Assembly: GCF_000504245.1 (NCBI RefSeq)
Contig: NZ_KI632509.1
Coordinates: forward strand, 1-64,000
Reading direction: 5' to 3'
From: Haloechinothrix halophila YIM 93223
GTDB taxonomy: Bacteria; Actinomycetota; Actinomycetes; Mycobacteriales; Pseudonocardiaceae
Length of the DNA stretch: 64,000 nt
Positions 48,631 through 58,352 of the stretch are shown here, one piece after another. How positions within the stretch are numbered: the first letter of the stretch is position 1; each line of letters starts with the position of its first letter. Under the pieces are notes generated by a model, which did not search any database, was not told the origin of the DNA, and worked only from the letters and a program-made list of their open reading frames with translations. The translations under genes and the position numbers were made by a program.

Positions 48631-49898
48631 ACGGCGCGACAGAACACTTCCTGCACGTCGTCATGAACGGCCGCGTAATTGGCGACGTCCAGCGCTCAGG
48701 AAAGCGAAAGATGCGCCTGCGCTACGAGACCCCCAGCGCAGGACGATTCACTCCCCTTTCCGTGTCGATGCCGGGCCCGTCGGGCAGGTACCGCGAAGCC
48801 GTGCTGGTGCCGTGGTTGCAGGGGCTGCTTCCCGATCGGCCGGAGATGCTGCGTCAGTGGCGCCGTCGGTTCGGGATCGCCGACGACATCAGCCCGTTCT
48901 CTCTGCTTCGGCACGTCGGCGAGGACGTCGCAGGCGCTGCGCAGTTCGTGCGGCCCGATCGCCTTCAGGCCGTTCTCGATGGGCGCGGCGACCTTGACGA
49001 TCTCCACTCTGTCGAGGTGGCCGAGATGCTCCGGCGTGCGAAGGCCGATCTGCCGGTTTCCATGAAAGAGGGCACGAGCGGCAAGTTCTCCCTGGCAGGC
49101 GCCCAAGCGAAGATCGCCCTGCATCGATCCGACAGGGGATGGAGTGATCCGTCTGGCGCCGTCCCGTCGACCCACATCGTCAAGCCGTCGATTCCCGGCA
49201 TGACCGACCAAGATCTCATTGAGGCAGTGACGCTGAGAACCGCCACTGGTCTCGGGTTGCGCGCCGCACGCTGCGCCATCGAGGAGTTCGACGACGAGCG
49301 AGGCATCGTGGTCACGCGCTATGACCGAATCCAGCGGTCGACCGGGCGTTGGCAGCGCGTGCATCAAGAGGACATGTGCCAGGCGTTAGCCGTGTGGCCA
49401 GATAACAAGTACGAAAGCCAGGGCGGTCCGGGGGCGGCCACCATCGCCGATCTCCTCCAACGGACGAGCAGCAAACCTGAGAATGACACGCGCCGCTTTG
49501 CGCAGGCTCTGGTCTTCAACTGGCTCACATGCGGCACCGACGGTCACGCACGCAACTACTCACTCCTGCTGAGCGGCGAGGACATCCGGCTCGCCCCGTT
49601 GTACGACCTCAACTCTCACCTCGCCTACTCCGACGGAGCTGGCAACGATCTGTCCATGGCCGTGAACGGCAGTTTCCACGCAGCAGCGGCCTCGGTAGAC
49701 GATTGGGCGCGATTCGCGACGAGGTTGCACGTGGACGCGGACTGGCTCCGGGACGAGATCACGCGTCAGTCCGACGGTCTGCTGGACGCGATGGTTCGTG
49801 CCACCAAGTCCGATGACATCGCCCGGTACGACAGCCCAGCAGTGGCTCGCCTCCTCGCCAACACCGAGGCGTGGCTCAAGCGCGTCGCGCACTCCTGA
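48627..49898 (+). CDS. hipA: HipA-type serine/threonine kinase toxin
   Basis: A 423-residue HipA kinase. The N-terminal subdomain couples to HipB. The nucleotide-binding loop is FSLAGAQAKIAL, and catalytic residues are in CGTDGHARNYSLLL (Asp, His, Asn) and LYDLNSHLAY. HipA phosphorylates an aminoacyl-tRNA synthetase and induces dormancy in E. coli. The length and the intact motifs suggest an active protein. The gene pair lies between two copies of a dispersed repeat. Confidence 0.9.
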   Translation: MNGATEHFLHVVMNGRVIGDVQRSGKRKMRLRYETPSAGRFTPLSVSMPGPSGRYREAVLVPWLQGLLPDRPEMLRQWRRRFGIADDISPFSLLRHVGEDVAGAAQFVRPDRLQAVLDGRGDLDDLHSVEVAEMLRRAKADLPVSMKEGTSGKFSLAGAQAKIALHRSDRGWSDPSGAVPSTHIVKPSIPGMTDQDLIEAVTLRTATGLGLRAARCAIEEFDDERGIVVTRYDRIQRSTGRWQRVHQEDMCQALAVWPDNKYESQGGPGAATIADLLQRTSSKPENDTRRFAQALVFNWLTCGTDGHARNYSLLLSGEDIRLAPLYDLNSHLAYSDGAGNDLSMAVNGSFHAAAASVDDWARFATRLHVDADWLRDEITRQSDGLLDAMVRATKSDDIARYDSPAVARLLANTEAWLKRVAHS

Positions 49899-49911
49899 AC
49901 GAGCAGCGCGG

Positions 49912-49978
49912 CCCGACTTCGCCGGGCAAATTGCGCCGAAAAAGCGACAACCAGGTACGCAGCCCTGGCGAAGTCGGG
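49912..49978. repeat. Dispersed repeat, copy 2, with perfect 12-bp inverted ends
   Basis: CCCGACTTCGCC at 49912-49923 and GGCGAAGTCGGG at 49967-49978 are perfect inverted repeats 43 bp apart. The segment 49914-49954 repeats 48182-48222 on the other side of hipBA. A further half copy, GAAGTCGGG, occurs near 50022-50030. It lies 3' of both hipA and xthA, and may act as terminator, REP-like element or island boundary. Confidence 0.8.
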
Positions 49979-50058
49979 GGCGGCCTCGTGGCAGCAGCCG
50001 GGCGGACCCGTCGGCGCTGGTGAAGTCGGGGCGGGCCGCAGCGCAGGCGTCCCCGCCC

Positions 50059-50865
50059 CTACAGACCCGGCCAGTCGAACACCGCCGTGACCGGAGCGTG
50101 GTCGGACCAGCGCTTGTCGTAGCTCGGCGCGCGTTCCACCCGTGCCTCGACGGCCTTCGCCGCAAGCCCTGGCGACGCGAGCACATAGTCGATGCGCCAC
50201 CCGGCGTCGTTATCGAACGCCTTGCCGCGGTAGGATCACCAGGAGTACGGGCCAGACCCCTCCGGCTGCAGCGACCGCTGCACATCGACGTAGCCAGCCC
50301 CATCCAGCACCCGGGAGAACCATTCCCGCTCCTCGGGCAGAAACCCGGAGTTGGTCTGGTTGCCCTTCCAGTTCTTCAGATCGGCCTCGGTGTGCGCGAT
50401 GTTGTAGTCACCGACGACAACGACCTCCTTGCCCGCTGCCTCGGCACGCTCGCGCAGCCGCGTGAGGTGCAGCAGGAACGCCCCCATGAAGCGCTCCTTC
50501 TCCGCCTGCCTCGGCGTACCGACCTCACCGCTCGGCAGGTACACGCTCGCCGCGATCAGCGAGTCGTACTCGCACTCCACGTAGCGCCCCGAGGTGTCGA
50601 ACTCAGGGTCGCCGAAGCCGACGCGCACCGACGCCGGCTCGGCACGCGACAGCACGCCAACGCCTGCCCTGCCCTTGTCGGCGGCGGGCGCGAACGCGGC
50701 GTACCAGCCGTCCGGAGCGACGACGTGGTCCGGGAGCTGCTCCCGCTCGGCACGGACTTCCTGCAGGCAGACGACGTCGGCCTTGGCGGCGGCCAGCCAC
50801 TCCACGTAGCCCTTCTTCGCCGCGGCACGCAGGCCATTGACGTTCACGGTCGACACGGTTAGCAC
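50059..50865 (-). pseudogene. xthA: Exodeoxyribonuclease III gene interrupted by an in-frame TGA
   Basis: A frame of 268 codons encodes exonuclease III (AP endonuclease) apart from TGA at 50236-50238. Upstream it reads VNVNGLRAAAKKGYVEWL and VVCLQEVRAE, and ends GPYSW. Downstream the same frame continues SYRGKAFDNDAGWRIDYVL and RWSDHAPVTAVFDW, ending at TAG 50059-50061. The family has WW at this point, so TGA replaces a Trp codon (TGG to TGA). The lost part holds the catalytic DYVL Asp and SDHAP His, so the truncated 210-residue product should be inactive unless TGA is read through or is a sequencing error. GTG at 50865 is the likely start. Confidence 0.88.
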
Positions 50866-50911
50866 GCCGCAGACCTTACCGGCGGCCACCGACACGACGC
50901 GCGGGAGCCGA

Positions 50912-51241
50912 CTATCCGCAGGATGCGTCCGGCAGCGGCGTCAGGAACTCCTTCGCCGCCCACCGCTGATCACCGAGCTTGCGAAAGCCCTTCCGCACGG
51001 TCGAACTAGCGTCGACGGTCTCGGCCCGTGTCACCTTGTCGACGACGTCGGCGTCCGTCGACGGACCGTCGCGCACGTTGAGCACGTCGGCCGTCACAGT
51101 GAACTGACATCCTGGTTCCGCCGAGCCCTCGACGTCGATGCCGCCGATGCCTCTGCGCTCATCACCGAGGATGTAGATGAAGAGAACCCCTGCCAGCACG
51201 GCGGTAATGATCAAAGTGCGCTTCGGTATGCCCAGTAACAC
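50912..51241 (-). CDS. Membrane-anchored bacterial SH3-domain protein
   Basis: A 109-residue protein. An N-terminal membrane anchor (RTLIITAVLAGVLFIYIL) is followed by a short linker and an SH3_3-type domain (TADVLNVRDGPSTDADVVDKV). Such domains bind peptidoglycan stem peptides or metals. GTG at 51241 is chosen for its GGAG 5 bp upstream. It follows icd's terminator on the same strand but is separated from icd. Confidence 0.75.
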   Translation of the reverse strand: MLLGIPKRTLIITAVLAGVLFIYILGDERRGIGGIDVEGSAEPGCQFTVTADVLNVRDGPSTDADVVDKVTRAETVDASSTVRKGFRKLGDQRWAAKEFLTPLPDASCG

Positions 51242-51368
51242 CCGTGCTCCTCGCGACCCGCTGCGACTGATAACGCACTCCAGGTATAGCAACTACCGAG
51301 CCCTCGGTGGGACACGAAGGCGTAACCTCCACCCGGTCGTGAGTGCCACTCACGGGTAGCGGGACAGG

Positions 51369-51402
51369 TGGCGCACCCAGGACCACACGCCCGGGTGCGC
51401 CA
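51369..51402 (-). terminator. icd terminator hairpin
   Basis: A 10-bp perfect stem pairs TGGCGCACCC at 51369-51378 with GGGTGCGCCA at 51393-51402 around a 14-nt loop. It lies 9 bp beyond the icd stop codon. No clear U-tract is present. Confidence 0.65.
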
Positions 51403-51411
51403 GCGCCGGGG

Positions 51412-52635
51412 TCAGCCCTGCGCCATCTTCTTCTGCAGGTTCTCGTCCAGCGTGTTGAGGAATTCCTCGGTCGTCTGGTACTGCGAGTCCTTGCCGGTCA
51501 GCAGCGCGAGGTCCTTGGTCATCTTGCCGCTCTCGACGGTCTCGACGACGACCTGTTCCAGCTTGTGCGCGAAGTCGACGACCTCGGGCGTGCCGTCCAG
51601 CTTGCCCCGGTGCTCGATGCCGCGCGTCCACGCGAAGATCGACGCGATCGGGTTGGTCGATGTCGGCTTGCCCTGCTGGTGCTGCCGGTAGTGCCTGGTC
51701 ACCGTGCCGTGTGCGGCCTCGGCCTCGACGATCCTGCCGTCCGGCGTCCGCAGCACCGAGGTCATCAGGCCAAGCGAGCCGAAGCCCTGCGCCACCGTGT
51801 CCGACTGCACGTCGCCGTCGTAGTTCTTGCAGGCCCAGACGTAGCCACCTTCCCACTTCAGCGAGGCGGCGACCATGTCGTCGATGAGGCGGTGCTCGTA
51901 GGTCAGGCCCTTGGCGTCGAAGTCGGCCTTGAACTCCTTCTCAAAGATCTCTTGGAAGACATCCTTGAACATGCCGTCGTAGGCCTTGAGAATCGTGTTC
52001 TTCGTCGACATGTACACCGGCATGCCTCGGTCGAGGCCGTACTGGAGCGACGCCCGCGCGAAGTCCTCGATGGACTTGCGGTAGTTGTACATCCCCATCG
52101 CGACGCCGCCGCCCTCGGGATAGTGGGCGACCTCGAACTCCATCGGCTCCGAGCCGTCGTCCGGGGTGTAGGTGATGGTCACGGTGCCGGGCCCGGGCAC
52201 CTTGAAGTCGGTGGCCTTGTACTGGTCGCCGTGGGCGTGACGGCCGATGATGATCGGCTTGGTCCAGCCGGGCACGAGCCGAGGGATGGTCGAGATGATG
52301 ATCGGCTCACGAAAAACGACACCACCGAGAATGTTTCGGATGGTGCCGTTGGGGCTGCGCCACATCTTCTTGAGGCCGAACTCTTCTACTCGCGCCTCGT
52401 CAGGAGTGATCGTCGCGCACTTGACGCCCGCGCCGTGCTTGGCGATCGCCTTGGCAGCGTCGACCGTGACCTGGTCGTCGGTGCGGTCGCGCTCTTCGAT
52501 GCTCAAGTCGTAGTACTCAAGGTTGATGTCCAGGTACGGATGAATCAACTTGTCTTTGATGAACTGCCAGATGATGCGGGTCATCTCGTCGCCGTCGAGT
52601 TCTACGACGGTTCCCTGGACCTTGATCTTCGACAT
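51412..52635 (-). CDS. icd: NADP-dependent isocitrate dehydrogenase (homodimeric, eukaryote-like class)
   Basis: A 407-residue TCA-cycle enzyme converting isocitrate to 2-oxoglutarate. The N-terminus [20 protein letters not shown] and motifs [40 protein letters not shown] and [19 protein letters not shown] are typical of the subfamily that includes mycobacterial Icd1. Catalytic Tyr and Lys regions are intact. ATG at 52635 gives the family length; the upstream frame is not conserved. A 280-bp gap upstream should hold its promoter. Confidence 0.95.
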   Translation of the reverse strand: MSKIKVQGTVVELDGDEMTRIIWQFIKDKLIHPYLDINLEYYDLSIEERDRTDDQVTVDAAKAIAKHGAGVKCATITPDEARVEEFGLKKMWRSPNGTIRNILGGVVFREPIIISTIPRLVPGWTKPIIIGRHAHGDQYKATDFKVPGPGTVTITYTPDDGSEPMEFEVAHYPEGGGVAMGMYNYRKSIEDFARASLQYGLDRGMPVYMSTKNTILKAYDGMFKDVFQEIFEKEFKADFDAKGLTYEHRLIDDMVAASLKWEGGYVWACKNYDGDVQSDTVAQGFGSLGLMTSVLRTPDGRIVEAEAAHGTVTRHYRQHQQGKPTSTNPIASIFAWTRGIEHRGKLDGTPEVVDFAHKLEQVVVETVESGKMTKDLALLTGKDSQYQTTEEFLNTLDENLQKKMAQG

Positions 52636-52915
52636 GAGCGCCAGGTGCTCCTCACTCTTTGGTCGCGGGTCGCCCGCGGGTACCACTGTTCGGGTGGACC
52701 CAGCGAGCTAACCCTCCGCGGATCTTCGCGTGTGTGGTATCTGCTCTGCTTAACGGGACAAGCGTACTGGTAAATCGCCCGCCATGGTGTCACACGTGAC
52801 GAATCTCAGTCTTTCAGCAGAACAGCGCGCGAGCCAAATCGCATCCCCCTCGGAGAGCAACCGGCATCGATCCCGGCATTGACCTGGGGCTTCGCGCCCC
52901 GTTCCCGGCGGAGGA
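52636..52915. other. Intergenic region upstream of icd, no gene recognised
   Basis: About 280 bp between icd and the convergently spaced metallothionein-like gene on the same strand. It should hold the icd promoter. No further structure was identified. Confidence 0.45.
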
Positions 52916-53173
52916 TCAGCCGGGGTGAGCACCAACGGCGTCGCGAATCTCGGCGCCCTTGCTCACCGTGGTGCGGGCGCAGTGCGCGCAGCAGAAGAAC
53001 CTGCCGTCGACTTCGACGCCGTGGCCGAGGATCCGGCACTGGCAGTGCTCGCACGACGGCGCGATCCGCTGCGCCGCGCATTCGATGCTGTCGAAGACGT
53101 GGACGTCGCCGCCCTTGGTGCGCACCTCGAAGGACATCCAGTAGTCGTTGCCGCAAACCTCACAGGCCGCCAT
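52916..53173 (-). CDS. Small metallothionein-like zinc-ribbon protein
   Basis: An 85-residue protein with nine Cys residues in CEVC, SIEC, CEHCQC and FFCCAHC. The C-terminal half (CRILGHGVEVDGRFFCCAHCA) resembles prokaryotic metallothionein SmtA in its order of Cys and His. It probably binds zinc or another soft metal. ATG at 53173 starts MAACEVC; the longer open frame is a shadow. A regulatory link to nearby genes is not visible. Confidence 0.7.
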   Translation of the reverse strand: MAACEVCGNDYWMSFEVRTKGGDVHVFDSIECAAQRIAPSCEHCQCRILGHGVEVDGRFFCCAHCARTTVSKGAEIRDAVGAHPG

Positions 53174-53366
53174 GGTGCTCCGCCTCCTCTGGTCGGGTGC
53201 TTGCTCGGATGAGCGTGTCTCCCCTCTTGAGCCTGCTCCTGGTGCCACTCGTGGGCAAATCGTGCACCCGGCTGGGTGCTCTCTTCGGCGGAACAGCTCC
53301 CGGAGCAATCGTCCCCATCGACGCGGCTCGCGCCTGCTCCTACCCTGAAAACGGAGGTGGTCAGCT

Positions 53367-53561
53367 ATGCATGCGACAGCAGGAGACCGGATCCTGGTAC
53401 ATGGCAGGACGGTGGGGTCCGGTGAGCAGCACGGCGAGATCGTCGAGGTGCGCGGCGAGGACGGCAACCCACCGTTCCTGGTGCGTTTCTCCGACGGGCA
53501 CGAGAGCCTGATGTACCCGGGGCCGGACTGCGAGGTCCTCGGCCCTGACGAGGAGCGCTAA
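53367..53561 (+). CDS. DUF1918 small protein
   Basis: A 64-residue protein matching DUF1918, with GDRILVHGRTVG, GEIVEVRGEDGNPPFLVRF and GHESLMYPGPD. It has a KOW/SH3-like beta fold. The function is unknown, and the family is widespread in Actinobacteria. The start codon is preceded by GGAGG. Confidence 0.85.
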   Translation: MHATAGDRILVHGRTVGSGEQHGEIVEVRGEDGNPPFLVRFSDGHESLMYPGPDCEVLGPDEER

Positions 53562-53568
53562 CCGCAGC

Positions 53569-53859
53569 TCAGCCGGTCGGCCCCTGGGCGATCGTCAACG
53601 AGACGAACAGGATCAACGCGCTGAACGCGGTGTAGGCGAGCACGTCGATGGCGCGCCCCCTGATGACGAGCAACCCTGCCTTCTCCGGCATGAGGACGGC
53701 GCGCAGCACGGCGGCGACGAACAGCGCGCCCGCGATCAGCACCGTGCCCTCGCGCCAGTGATACTGCGCTATTCGGACGAAACCCGACGCGACGATCGCG
53801 AGGACCAGCCCGAACGGCAGATGCGCGAGCAGGTGCTCCGACGCGCGCTTGGCGGACAT
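53569..53859 (-). CDS. DUF3017 membrane protein
   Basis: A 96-residue protein with three predicted membrane spans, VLAIVASGFVRIA, VLIAGALFVAAVLRAVL and AYTAFSALILFVSLTIA. It matches actinobacterial DUF3017, which usually sits directly after folD, as here (1 bp gap). The role is unknown. Confidence 0.8.
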   Translation of the reverse strand: MSAKRASEHLLAHLPFGLVLAIVASGFVRIAQYHWREGTVLIAGALFVAAVLRAVLMPEKAGLLVIRGRAIDVLAYTAFSALILFVSLTIAQGPTG

Positions 53860-53860
53860 G

Positions 53861-54718
53861 TCAGCTCGCGATCCCCGCCGCGCGCTCCGCGGCCTCGACG
53901 ACATTGGTGAGTAGCATCGCCCGCGTCATCGGGCCGATCCCGCCCGGATTCGGTGAGAGGTACCCGGCGACGTCGTCAACACCGGGGGCGACGTCGCCGG
54001 TCAGCGTGCCGTCAACGCGGGAGACGCCGACGTCGAGCACGGCGGCGCCCGGCTTGACCATGTCTGGCGTGAGCAGATGGGGCACCCCGGCCGCCGCGAC
54101 GACGATGTCCGCGCGGCTGGTCTCCGCGGCGAGGTCACGGGTGCCGGTGTGGCACAACGTGACGGTGGCATTCTCCGAACGCCGTGTCAGCAGCAGCCCG
54201 AGCGTGCGGCCGACGGTGATGCCCCTGCCGACGACGGCAACATGCGCGCCGTTAAGCGGGACGTCGTAGCGGCGCAGCAGCTCGACGATGCCGCGCGGCG
54301 TGCACGGTAGCGGTGCCTTCTCATTGAGGACCAGCCTGCCGAGGCTGACGGGGGCGAGACCGTCTGCGTCCTTGGTGGGGTCGATGCGCTCGAGGATCGC
54401 GCCGGTGTCGAGATGCTTCGGCAGCGGCAGCTGCACGATATAGCCGGTACAGGCCGGGTCGGCGTTGAGCTCGTCGACGACCTTCTCCAGCTCTGCCTGT
54501 GTGGTGTCGGCGGGCAAGTCGCGGCGGATCGACGTCACCCCGACCTGCGCGCTGTCGCGGTGCTTGGAGCGGACGTAGGAATGCGAGCCGGGGTCGTCGC
54601 CGACGAGCACGGTGGCGAGCCCCGGTGTCAGCCCGCGCTCGGTGAGCGCGGCGACCCTGCCCGTGAGCTCGGCGAAGATCGCGTCCTTGGTCGCCCTGCC
54701 GTCCAGCACAGTCGCCAC
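53861..54718 (-). CDS. folD: Methylenetetrahydrofolate dehydrogenase / cyclohydrolase
   Basis: A 285-residue bifunctional one-carbon enzyme. Catalytic Tyr and Lys lie in [13 protein letters not shown], the folate motif is [10 protein letters not shown], and the NADP motif is [14 protein letters not shown] (a Thr where many FolD have Pro). NPGGIGPMT is near the C-terminus. It interconverts 5,10-methylene-, methenyl- and 10-formyl-THF. It is coupled with the DUF3017 gene. Confidence 0.95.
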   Translation of the reverse strand: MATVLDGRATKDAIFAELTGRVAALTERGLTPGLATVLVGDDPGSHSYVRSKHRDSAQVGVTSIRRDLPADTTQAELEKVVDELNADPACTGYIVQLPLPKHLDTGAILERIDPTKDADGLAPVSLGRLVLNEKAPLPCTPRGIVELLRRYDVPLNGAHVAVVGRGITVGRTLGLLLTRRSENATVTLCHTGTRDLAAETSRADIVVAAAGVPHLLTPDMVKPGAAVLDVGVSRVDGTLTGDVAPGVDDVAGYLSPNPGGIGPMTRAMLLTNVVEAAERAAGIAS

Positions 54719-54749
54719 AGCTTGTTCCTCTCCTCGCCAGCCAGGGTGC

Positions 54750-55718
54750 TCATTCTCGCAAAGCCACGACGCGCTTCGGCAGCGAGGCGACCCCGATCGC
54801 TACCAGGGCCAACGCCGCCCCCACGACGGTGCTGGCCGTGAGGCCGCCGGTGTGCGCTGGCAGCACGGCATCCAACGCGATCGCGGCGAGCAACTGGCCC
54901 GCGATGGAGGCGAGCCCGAGCAGCAGCACGCCGATCCAACGCACCACGAGCGCGGCGGTCGCGATGAACCCGATGCCGACGAGGCCACCGAGGTAGAGCA
55001 GCGGGTTGCTGGGGAATTCGATGACGTTGTCCCGGAGCGGCGCGGTAGCGAGCCAGCCCACCCCGAGGACGGTGGTGCCTACCGCGAAGTTGACCAGCGC
55101 CGCGGTGAACGCGCTGTCCGCGACCGCGCCGACGTGGCCGTTGATCGCCTGCTGCACCGCGACCGCGAATCCACCGAGGATGGGGAAGATCAGCAGCCAC
55201 GCGCGACTGCCCGCGATCGCGATGCCGCCCCACGTCGTCACGACCACCGCGACAAGCATCAGCCCGGTACCGAGTAGTCGCACCACGCTGATCGGTCGCT
55301 TGCCTGCCGGGCCGAGGCCGACCCGATCCACGAACAGCCCGCTCACCGTCTGCCCGGTGACGACACCCACGGTGAAAGTGGCCACACCGAGTACACCGAC
55401 CGTCAACGACTGGCTGAAGATCATCGCGGCACCGCCGACACCGCCGAGCAGGTACCAGTGCCGGAGCCCGCGAGCGCCGAGTGCGTCACGGAGCCGCGCG
55501 ACCCCAGCGCGCATACCGCGTGAAAGCACGAGCAACACCACGAGCACGGTGAGTCCGCCGCCGAACGAGATGAGCGCGGCGAGCACGGGTTCTCCCAGGT
55601 CAACGGCGAGTTGGCCGTTGATCCGAGACTGGATCGCGATCGCGAAACCGGCGACGAAGGCCAGCGCGACCCCGAGCGCCTTCGGCCGCGTTCCACCGCG
55701 GCTGACCGTGGCGATCAC
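54750..55718 (-). CDS. DMT-family (YdcZ/DUF606) permease, duplicated fold
   Basis: A 322-residue membrane protein made of two tandem YdcZ-like halves of about five spans each. [20 protein letters not shown] in the first half matches [22 protein letters not shown] in the second. The transported compound is unknown. It is 31 bp upstream of folD on the same strand and divergent from the TNT toxin. Confidence 0.82.
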   Translation of the reverse strand: MIATVSRGGTRPKALGVALAFVAGFAIAIQSRINGQLAVDLGEPVLAALISFGGGLTVLVVLLVLSRGMRAGVARLRDALGARGLRHWYLLGGVGGAAMIFSQSLTVGVLGVATFTVGVVTGQTVSGLFVDRVGLGPAGKRPISVVRLLGTGLMLVAVVVTTWGGIAIAGSRAWLLIFPILGGFAVAVQQAINGHVGAVADSAFTAALVNFAVGTTVLGVGWLATAPLRDNVIEFPSNPLLYLGGLVGIGFIATAALVVRWIGVLLLGLASIAGQLLAAIALDAVLPAHTGGLTASTVVGAALALVAIGVASLPKRVVALRE

Positions 55719-55893
55719 CCTTCACCTGTCCTTCCTGATCCCCCATACCGACGCCAAACCAGCCACGTTTCGCCGCAGCGCCGGCTACGCCACCGTAACG
55801 GCAACGATTACTGCAAGTGCATCTACTTGCTCCGATGCTGTGATCCTGGGACCTTCGTGTGCGAACCAGTCGTTTTCACGTCAAGATGTTCAG

Positions 55894-58329
55894 GTGGCAC
55901 ACGCGACTCAGCTCAACGCGACAGAGCAGGACACACTGGTCAAGCAGATCGGTCTCGCCCTGCTGCGGACGGCGCCCCGTGACTGGCAACGCATCACGGC
56001 GCACTACCGCACAGTCGGCAGGTACCACGAACTCGAGGGCGAGGTCACCCTGGCGGACGGTAGCCAGCAGGAATGGGTGGCGACCCAGGACATCGCCACG
56101 CTGTTCAACCGACTGCGCGCTGGCATGTACCGCGAGGAGAGAGGCACCTGGTTCAACGCCCACTACTCGCTGGACGCGCCCGCGAGTTACAACCTGGAGT
56201 ACGACCGGGAGGAGCCGCGGTGGCGGCAACTCCCGCCACCGCAGGCATACGCCGACGAGCTACGGATGTTCCCCCGAATGGAGGAGAACATCCCCGACTG
56301 GCTGATGGAGCGACTGTCCGGCGTCGGGCCGGAGCCAGCGGGACCGCACTTCCGCTTCGCCCGGATCTTCGATGGCACGAACCAGGTCGGCCGTCCGGTG
56401 ATCGAACGCCAGGAACTGAGCGTCGCCGAACAGGACCGCGTGCTGTCGTATCTCGGTGGCGCACCGGTCGTGCTGCCTGGCCGTGGCTACGACGTCGACC
56501 GGCTGGCCCCCGCACCGGAGGCGCGCGTGCCCGTCGCCTTCCACAGCGACGGCACCTGGATCTGGCCCGCCGCGGTGAACTACTACCTGCAGGAATACGG
56601 CATCGCGCCGGAGGCCGAGCTGGTGGAGCACATCAGGAACAACGGATTCCAGGTGCCGCGCGTCCCCGACGAACAGCGGGCCGCCGCGCACGACTACCTG
56701 ACGAAGGGTGCCCCTGGCTCGCAGCAAGCACCGATGCCACGGGAAGCGTATGGGGCTGCTCCTGGGCAATCTGGCGCTCCCGGGGCCGCCACGACGCCCG
56801 CAACTCCCGCACCCGGCGCTCCCGCGACGATGGTGGATCCACCGTGGCGTCGCACCGCCGAGAATGGCGCAGGGCCACCGGACGCGACGGAAGAGACCCA
56901 GGTCTGGCACCCACCCGCCGACCTCGGCGCGCCGCCGCCGGATGCCACCGAGCGAACCGAGGTGTGGCACCCACCGGCCGACCTCACCGGGCGGCCGGAT
57001 GCTCCAGCCGAGGACGTCGAGGAAGATTTCGAGGACCTCGACGACTCCGACTTCGACGACTCCGGCTTCGATGCGCCGGTTGACGAGCACCGCGTTGACT
57101 CGCAGCCGTTCGAGGAGTCCCGATTCGACGGGCCACAGTTCGATGAGCACCGCCACGAGGATGCTCGGCCCACTGAGCCACCTCGTGAGGAGCCACATCC
57201 CGACCGGGCGGCGCACGCGGCGATCAGCACGCAGTACTTCGATCCGCGCGATGCTGCCGACGACGGCTTCGACGACTTCGACATCGAGGAGCAGGCCTAC
57301 CCGGACGAGCCCGCGATCACGCGGCTGCGCACGATGCTGAACGATCTCGGCGTGCCAGCCGACGACTACAGCATCGGCGAACCCGCGACGCACGGTTGGA
57401 GCATTGAGCAGGTCGAGCACGGCTGGCGGGTCGGCTGGTACGACGACACCCTCACCAATCCGTCGATGTTCGGCGACGCCGAGGATGCGGCGGCGTTTAT
57501 GCTGGGCAAGCTGCTGCTTGAGCCTGTGGGGACGTCGGAGTCCGCTGACGTCGACGTGCACGGCGCTGGCGATCCCGGTGTCGAAGAAACCGACGAACAC
57601 CCCGAAGTGAACGGAACCCACCGGGACGTTGGCGACGCGCTGTCCGCGCCGCCAACCGGCATGGCCTCCCCCGCCGCGCCGCAGCCGACGACCGTGACAC
57701 CTCCTGTTGGAGCGGCGTCCGGGGCTGTTGGGGAGCACTACAACGCCGCATCCGCCGCGCCGTCGGCTCCTGCCGGCGGTCCGCCGCCCGGTGTGTCGTC
57801 TGGTGCGCCGCAGCCAACTACGGTGACGCCACCGGTGTCATCCGGAGCAGGCACCGAACGTCCGGAAGCGGCGCCAACGACGTTCCAGCCCCAGGCGTCC
57901 CGGCCAGGGACGCCTCCAGGAGGCACGCCAGCCGTCGCTGGTGCGCAGTCGTCCGGCGCGCCGTCGCAGCCGGGGAATTGGCCGATCCAGCCATTGCCCG
58001 GCGAGCCGCCGCTGACGCTGTTCCGGGGCAAGCAGATGGAAGACCTACCCATAGGCAGCGAGATCGACCGGTTCGGCCGCCCGGACGGCAACTTGACGTA
58101 CGCGGCGGGCACGCCGTTCGAGGAGCGGTCGCTGGTACCGGAATGGGTGAACCGCCCGTATCACGTCTACCGGGTGCAGCGGCCCATCGAGGCGCTGTCC
58201 GGGGTCGCGATCCCGTGGTTCAACCAGCCGGGCGGCGGCACGGCATACGTCCTGCCCGCGGCCATCGAGGACCTCGTCGCGGACGGCGTCCTCGTGGAAC
58301 TCGACCCCGGTGAGCCACCCGTCGACTGA
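55894..58329 (+). CDS. TNT-domain (NAD+ glycohydrolase-type) polymorphic toxin
   Basis: An 811-residue protein. Residues 1 to about 250 form an ordered N-terminal region (ALLRTAPRDWQRITAHYRTV, SDGTWIWPAAVNYYLQEYG) resembling YezG-like domains. Residues 250-690 are Pro/Thr/Asp/Glu-rich, with a small folded island near 475-545. The C-terminal 115 residues (697-811) match the tuberculosis necrotizing toxin domain, with SEIDRFGRP, GTPFEERSLVP, YHVYRVQRP and IPWFNQPGGG (catalytic-type Gln near 778). TNT destroys NAD+. No signal peptide is visible. No gene for an immunity factor adjoins it in this window. Confidence 0.82.
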   Translation: MAHATQLNATEQDTLVKQIGLALLRTAPRDWQRITAHYRTVGRYHELEGEVTLADGSQQEWVATQDIATLFNRLRAGMYREERGTWFNAHYSLDAPASYNLEYDREEPRWRQLPPPQAYADELRMFPRMEENIPDWLMERLSGVGPEPAGPHFRFARIFDGTNQVGRPVIERQELSVAEQDRVLSYLGGAPVVLPGRGYDVDRLAPAPEARVPVAFHSDGTWIWPAAVNYYLQEYGIAPEAELVEHIRNNGFQVPRVPDEQRAAAHDYLTKGAPGSQQAPMPREAYGAAPGQSGAPGAATTPATPAPGAPATMVDPPWRRTAENGAGPPDATEETQVWHPPADLGAPPPDATERTEVWHPPADLTGRPDAPAEDVEEDFEDLDDSDFDDSGFDAPVDEHRVDSQPFEESRFDGPQFDEHRHEDARPTEPPREEPHPDRAAHAAISTQYFDPRDAADDGFDDFDIEEQAYPDEPAITRLRTMLNDLGVPADDYSIGEPATHGWSIEQVEHGWRVGWYDDTLTNPSMFGDAEDAAAFMLGKLLLEPVGTSESADVDVHGAGDPGVEETDEHPEVNGTHRDVGDALSAPPTGMASPAAPQPTTVTPPVGAASGAVGEHYNAASAAPSAPAGGPPPGVSSGAPQPTTVTPPVSSGAGTERPEAAPTTFQPQASRPGTPPGGTPAVAGAQSSGAPSQPGNWPIQPLPGEPPLTLFRGKQMEDLPIGSEIDRFGRPDGNLTYAAGTPFEERSLVPEWVNRPYHVYRVQRPIEALSGVAIPWFNQPGGGTAYVLPAAIEDLVADGVLVELDPGEPPVD

Positions 58330-58352
58330 CGTTGCCCGGCACGCTGGCCGGA

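Noticed and set aside
50236..50238. Selenocysteine codon in xthA
   Set aside because: Not excluded, but the family has Trp here, no SECIS-like hairpin was recognised nearby and no selA, selB or selC is in the window; mutation or sequencing error is simpler.
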